A stretch of DNA of 7,950 nt from an uncultured Mucispirillum sp. (GTDB lineage: Bacteria; Chrysiogenota; Deferribacteres; Deferribacterales; Mucispirillaceae), in assembly GCA_947177675.1 (NCBI GenBank), contig CAMWVK010000051.1, forward strand, positions 1 through 7,950. Reading direction: 5' to 3'. Positions 4,939 through 7,950 of this stretch are shown here, piece by piece. The translations under genes were made by a program, and so were the position numbers. Positions within the stretch are counted from its first letter, which is position 1; each line of letters opens with the position of its first letter. Under the pieces are notes generated by a model. That model searched no databases. It had not been told where the DNA came from and saw only the letters and a list, made by a program, of their open reading frames with translations.

Positions 4939-6393
4939 TTAATTACTCCTTGCTTCTGGATAATCTATTTCTAATAAGTGTTCACTTACAGCCCTGACCA
5001 TTCCTCTATACATTCCTGAATAGGTAGTCATAAAAAATTCTCTCGGTTTTAATTTTAAAATATGCTGTGGTGTAATCAAATTATCTATATTTTCTTTTAT
5101 AGTCATACCTCCAGAGTTTGTAGATAATACTGGTGAAAATGTTCGTTTTTCACCAAAAAATTTCGCAACAGATTCAGCAGTCTCTGCATCTGGTGCTCTC
5201 ATAAACAGTTTTGTATTAGTGTTATCCATGATAGCTTTTGCAGCATCTTTACTAGGCATAGCACTATAAATCTGATTAACACTCTGAGAAAAACAGTGTA
5301 ACCATAAGCCAGCACCACCTGCTTTTGCAAATACATCATCTATACCGCCATATAACATGCTCTGTGCCTCATCTATATATACACATAGCGGAACACTTAA
5401 TTTCTTACCACTGGCAAATACTCTGCCAGCTAAAGTGGCAAGTGATGATACCAGCACCTTACCTACGGTTAATGCTGCTCTTTGTGTTAGCAAACTTCCC
5501 ATTTGTGCAACAAATATTACTCCTTTTCTATCTGAATGATAACGACCAACATTGTTATATGTATTTTCTTCTAGCCGCTTAATTAGTTCATTATCTTCAA
5601 CTTTACCTAATACACTACCTGTATTGCCAACGGTTAATTCCATTAATGCAACTCGTAAAGATGATGATATTTTACTGAAATAATCTTTTTCAGATTCTGT
5701 TACTTTCTTTAAATTATTAGATATTTCCTGTGTAACAGTATCGTTATAAGCACTTAATGCTCCATAAAGGTTATCCAAACTTATTTTATTTGTTACTTCT
5801 TTTAAATCATTAAAAGTTAATGCTTTATTTTCGTTATTTAACTCAGCAATTCTAAATATACCCTGAATAGCATTGATAGTTGTTTCATACCCTACATTTT
5901 TAAAAAATGGTTCTTTACCATCTGGAATAGCTGCCATTACATGAGCAACTAACTCTTCCTGCATAGAATAGTATCTTAATGGATTAATTTTTACACTTAA
6001 TTCTGGAAATACAGGATTAAGCAGCATTAAATCGTTCTGCCTGCCTGTCTCAAATGCTATTTGAACAACTTTACTAAATAACTCTACATCATTTTTAGGG
6101 TCTAATATGATTACATCGTATCCTTTGCGTATATCATCTTCTACCATATTTTCAAGCAGTCTGGTTTTACCAACACGAGTTGTTCCAAAGCACCAGAAAT
6201 GACCACTTCTGTTTGCATCTGGAACAACTAATCTTATTCCTTTCTTATGTGAACTATAAGAATATCCTTCACCAAAATATATTTCATCTTTTATTTCTTT
6301 TTTAAATAAATCAATATTATTACCTTTTGCAAATAAATACTGGAGCTCTTTTGGTATAGATGTTTCTAATGCTTTTAAAAAATTATTACTCAT
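4939..6393 (-). CDS. TraD-like type IV coupling ATPase, SXT/TOL type, without membrane anchor
   Basis: A 484-aa VirD4/TraD-family ATPase, which brings the relaxase-DNA complex to the type IV secretion channel and powers DNA transfer. Walker A is GTTRVGKT (70-77), followed by DPKND (98-102). Walker B is VYIDEA (338-343), followed by a KAGGAGLWLHCFSQS segment (357-371). These match SXT-type TraD as I know it (HFFVFGTTRVGKTRL..., GARGAGVHLHAFSQS-like). Unlike usual TraD/VirD4 proteins, no N-terminal transmembrane helices are present: the protein starts with a soluble stretch about 65 residues before Walker A. The ATG has GGGAG 8 nt upstream and lies 3 nt after the NusA-like gene; the next gene starts 1 nt after its stop. 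The missing anchor may be supplied by the membrane domain of the neighbour. Confidence 0.9.
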   Translation of the reverse strand: MSNNFLKALETSIPKELQYLFAKGNNIDLFKKEIKDEIYFGEGYSYSSHKKGIRLVVPDANRSGHFWCFGTTRVGKTRLLENMVEDDIRKGYDVIILDPKNDVELFSKVVQIAFETGRQNDLMLLNPVFPELSVKINPLRYYSMQEELVAHVMAAIPDGKEPFFKNVGYETTINAIQGIFRIAELNNENKALTFNDLKEVTNKISLDNLYGALSAYNDTVTQEISNNLKKVTESEKDYFSKISSSLRVALMELTVGNTGSVLGKVEDNELIKRLEENTYNNVGRYHSDRKGVIFVAQMGSLLTQRAALTVGKVLVSSLATLAGRVFASGKKLSVPLCVYIDEAQSMLYGGIDDVFAKAGGAGLWLHCFSQSVNQIYSAMPSKDAAKAIMDNTNTKLFMRAPDAETAESVAKFFGEKRTFSPVLSTNSGGMTIKENIDNLITPQHILKLKPREFFMTTYSGMYRGMVRAVSEHLLEIDYPEARSN

Positions 6394-6396
6394 ATA

Positions 6397-7374
6397 TTAC
6401 ACTCCCATAAATTTTTTTAGAACATTAGGTATTTCTGTATTGATTGTATGCTTTGCTGTTGAATTCTTTTGAGAATGCTTTTTATTCTGACTTTTTTTAA
6501 CTGTATCATAATTGTTTACTAAATCATCAAATGATAATAAATTTCGCTTAAATTTAGCTATATCAGATTTATTATCTATTGCAATAATGCGAAGTGTTTC
6601 TCCATCAAGCTCTGTTCTGCATGCATTAACCACATCACTGTCAATTCTATTTAACACTACAATTTTACTAAATTGACCAGGTATTCTATAAACACATTTC
6701 ATTTGATATTTATCTATTTCATAACCATACTCTTGAAGATACCTTTTTAATAATAATTCAGGTATTCTTTTGCTGCGATTACTTAATTGTATATCTAATC
6801 GGCTGTTGTTATGTAAAATAATATTTCTTACATAAAACAGCATAGTATCATGCTCTCTCAATGTATTATAATTTCTGTCTTTTTCTATTAAATGACGCAT
6901 AGGACAGAACCCATATACAATTTCACCATCATCTGTATAAAATTCTACTGTTGCAGTATTATCAACATATCTAACTACTTGACCATAAATTAAGCCGTTT
7001 TTTAATGGTTTAAGCTTATTATACATAGCCATATTTTCTGCATAGTCTAAAAACTGTTGAAACTCTTCAAGTATTTGCCTGACATTCTTTTCTCCTAATA
7101 AATTAAGATTAAAAAAATAATATCTGTTATCATTAAAGATATTAAGACGGGTAACCTCTATCTTAATTTCTCCAGTATTATCAAAATATGCAAAAAATGA
7201 CTGTTGCTCATCACCTAAAATTTTTGGTAATGCACTATTTAATGCATCAATCATTGCCTGCTCAATAGTTTCTCGTGTTAAGATTTTGTATCTTAATGAA
7301 TTACGCTCAATAACACGCTTAAATCTTGATACAATATCTCTGCTTCGCTGCTTAATCAAAATATCTTCTGCCAT
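6397..7374 (-). CDS. NusA-like protein encoded in the transfer operon
   Basis: A 325-aa protein that reads as a shortened NusA. Residues 30-115 resemble the NusA N-terminal (RNA-polymerase-binding) domain: a helix with AMIDALNSALPKI, then a GEIKIEV strand. Residues 127-198 look like an S1 domain, ending in LDIQLSNRS, where NusA has its conserved SR(T/S). Residues 199-285 resemble KH1: PELLLKRYLQE, MKCVYRIPGQFSKIVVLNR (like NusA IK..AR.PG.R.KIAV), and TELDGETLRIIAI (like NusA EL.GE.IDI). The KH1 loop with GxxG appears deleted. KH2 and acidic repeats are absent; the tail (291-310) is basic. It is first in the operon with traD- and traI-like genes. Start: GGAG 10 nt before the ATG. It probably acts on transcription elongation or RNA; the role is inference. 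Confidence 0.75.
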   Translation of the reverse strand: MAEDILIKQRSRDIVSRFKRVIERNSLRYKILTRETIEQAMIDALNSALPKILGDEQQSFFAYFDNTGEIKIEVTRLNIFNDNRYYFFNLNLLGEKNVRQILEEFQQFLDYAENMAMYNKLKPLKNGLIYGQVVRYVDNTATVEFYTDDGEIVYGFCPMRHLIEKDRNYNTLREHDTMLFYVRNIILHNNSRLDIQLSNRSKRIPELLLKRYLQEYGYEIDKYQMKCVYRIPGQFSKIVVLNRIDSDVVNACRTELDGETLRIIAIDNKSDIAKFKRNLLSFDDLVNNYDTVKKSQNKKHSQKNSTAKHTINTEIPNVLKKFMGV

Positions 7375-7394
7375 TGATAATACTCCACAGAAAG

Positions 7395-7519
7395 AAACCG
7401 TTTATTGTGTTTTTTAAAAACGGTATTACACCGTTTTTTCAAGTTTATTTACGGTTTTTTCGTTTGTTTAATTGTTTATTAATATTAGACTGGCAGTGTT
7501 ACATTTTTACAAAAACGGT
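7395..7519. repeat. Five ACGGT/ACCGT motifs upstream of the transfer operon, including an inverted repeat
   Basis: Motif cores lie at 7397-7401 (ACCGT), 7420-7424 (ACGGT), 7430-7434 (ACCGT), 7451-7455 (ACGGT) and 7515-7519 (ACGGT), mostly with flanking A or T runs. Copies two and three form a perfect 9-bp inverted repeat (7416-7424 with 7430-7438, 5-nt spacer). Start-to-start spacings of 23, 10, 21 and 64 are near whole helical turns. Their place between a terminator and the NusA-like gene suggests operator sites for the transfer operon; a weak promoter (TTGAAA followed by the inverted repeat, minus strand) may be embedded. Iterons or a bidirectional terminator hairpin are alternatives. Confidence 0.5.
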
Positions 7520-7542
7520 GGAGTTGGGGAATAACCCTGACT

Positions 7543-7576
7543 ATAAAAACCATCTGTACATTGTCTACAGACGGCT
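7543..7576 (-). terminator. Rho-independent terminator after the partial RNase HI gene
   Basis: A 10-bp stem (7575-7566 with 7558-7549; two G-U pairs on the minus strand) with a 7-nt loop is followed on the minus strand by TTTTTAT. On the plus strand the two G-U pairs become A-C mismatches, so the main direction is minus, although TTTTA also follows there. It lies about 95 nt after the RNase HI stop codon and separates it from the transfer operon. Confidence 0.75.
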
Positions 7577-7669
7577 TTTAAATAAACAGATGAAAGTAAT
7601 GGGGGATAGAAAATTATAATTATCTATGATGTATTGTTGCTGAAAAACATAAAACAATAATCCTTATTT

Positions 7670-7950
7670 CTATATCTGTAATGCTTCCTTTGCAAGTTTA
7701 TCTGCCATATCGTTATATGTATCTCCAGAATGTCCTTTGACTTTTACAAAAGAAATATTTATTTTTTTAGATATGTCATCAATAAATTTTTTATAATTGA
7801 TTGTGCCTGTCTGATTTGTTTTCCATTCGCCTTTTGCCCAGTGTGCTATTCCTGAATAGTCATGATGCAGTGTTATGCTTTTATATCCGTTTTCCACTGC
7901 CCATTTTACAGATACAGCAGCTGCAAAAAGTTCTCCTGCCACATTTCGCA
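7670..7950 (-). CDS. Ribonuclease HI, C-terminal part (runs off the window edge)
   Basis: The frame stays open to the window end: before the GTG at 7942, which could be mistaken for a start, the codons read Arg-Asn in frame. The fragment is therefore the C-terminal 92 or so residues of an RNase HI. It keeps E in VAGEL, D in LHHD, H in KGHSGD and D in YNDMADKLA; the first catalytic Asp (DGS motif) would lie outside the window. It is clearly related to the complete RNase HI at 1543-1974: the tails match at 39 of 47 bases by eye around the HSGD..NDMADKLAK segment. An own terminator follows at 7576-7543. Confidence 0.9.
   Translation of the reverse strand, partial: RNVAGELFAAAVSVKWAVENGYKSITLHHDYSGIAHWAKGEWKTNQTGTINYKKFIDDISKKINISFVKVKGHSGDTYNDMADKLAKEALQI

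Noticed and set aside
5325..5582. Two plus-strand frames inside the TraD-like gene
   Set aside because: They lie opposite the Walker B region, overlap each other in different frames and show no start signals.
7374..7619. Plus-strand frame of 81 codons over the intergenic region
   Set aside because: It starts with TTG without a ribosome site, runs through the ACGGT repeats and the terminator hairpin, and the product has no recognisable pattern.
7670..7942. GTG at 7942 as the start of a 90-aa RNase H
   Set aside because: The frame is open to the window edge and the preceding codons fit the RNase HI family, so this is an internal valine.
1..7950. CRISPR array, tRNA, rRNA or insertion sequence ends
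   Set aside because: No regularly spaced repeats, cloverleaf-like stretches, transposase motifs or paired terminal inverted repeats were found by reading.

Overview
This is an AT-rich, low-GC bacterial window that reads as part of a conjugative plasmid or integrative conjugative element (ICE). Nearly all genes are on the minus strand with tight spacing and good Shine-Dalgarno sites (AAGGAG, GGGAG, GGAGG). A TraD-like coupling protein of the SXT/TOL type sits next to an HD-domain TraI-like protein, the arrangement known from MOBH-type elements. The host cannot be fixed from the sequence; a low-GC, probably Gram-negative and host-associated anaerobe would fit, but that is inference.

Layout, in the direction of minus-strand transcription. 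(1) 7950-7543: the 3' part of an RNase HI gene and its terminator. (2) 7519-7375: an intergenic region with five ACGGT/ACCGT motifs, two of them forming an inverted repeat, probably the control region of the next operon. (3) 7374-2826: a three-gene operon with 3-nt and 1-nt gaps. It encodes a NusA-like protein (unexpected here), a soluble TraD-like DNA-pumping ATPase, and a 703-aa HD-domain TraI-like protein with a polytopic membrane N-terminus. A terminator follows at 2810-2772. (4) 2687-2165: a compact region that looks like an undescribed type I toxin-antitoxin locus. A strong minus promoter drives a long structured leader and a 50-aa cationic hydrophobic peptide. A consensus plus-strand promoter (2194-2222) and an intrinsic terminator (2348-2385) define an antisense RNA of about 155 nt lying over the peptide gene. 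(5) 2122-154: a second operon with a 52-aa single-pass membrane protein, a complete RNase HI that overlaps it, and a MoxR/CobS-like AAA+ ATPase with a SWIM-like zinc finger. Terminator hairpins close it at 127-3.

How the parts may work together: the TraI-like protein would process DNA at the membrane and the TraD-like ATPase would feed it to a type IV secretion channel encoded elsewhere. The NusA-like protein, made first from the operon, could modulate transcription of the transfer genes. The antisense-controlled peptide would stabilise the element. RNase HI could remove RNA:DNA hybrids during element replication. The role of the SWIM-AAA+ ATPase is unknown; no VWA partner gene is in the window.
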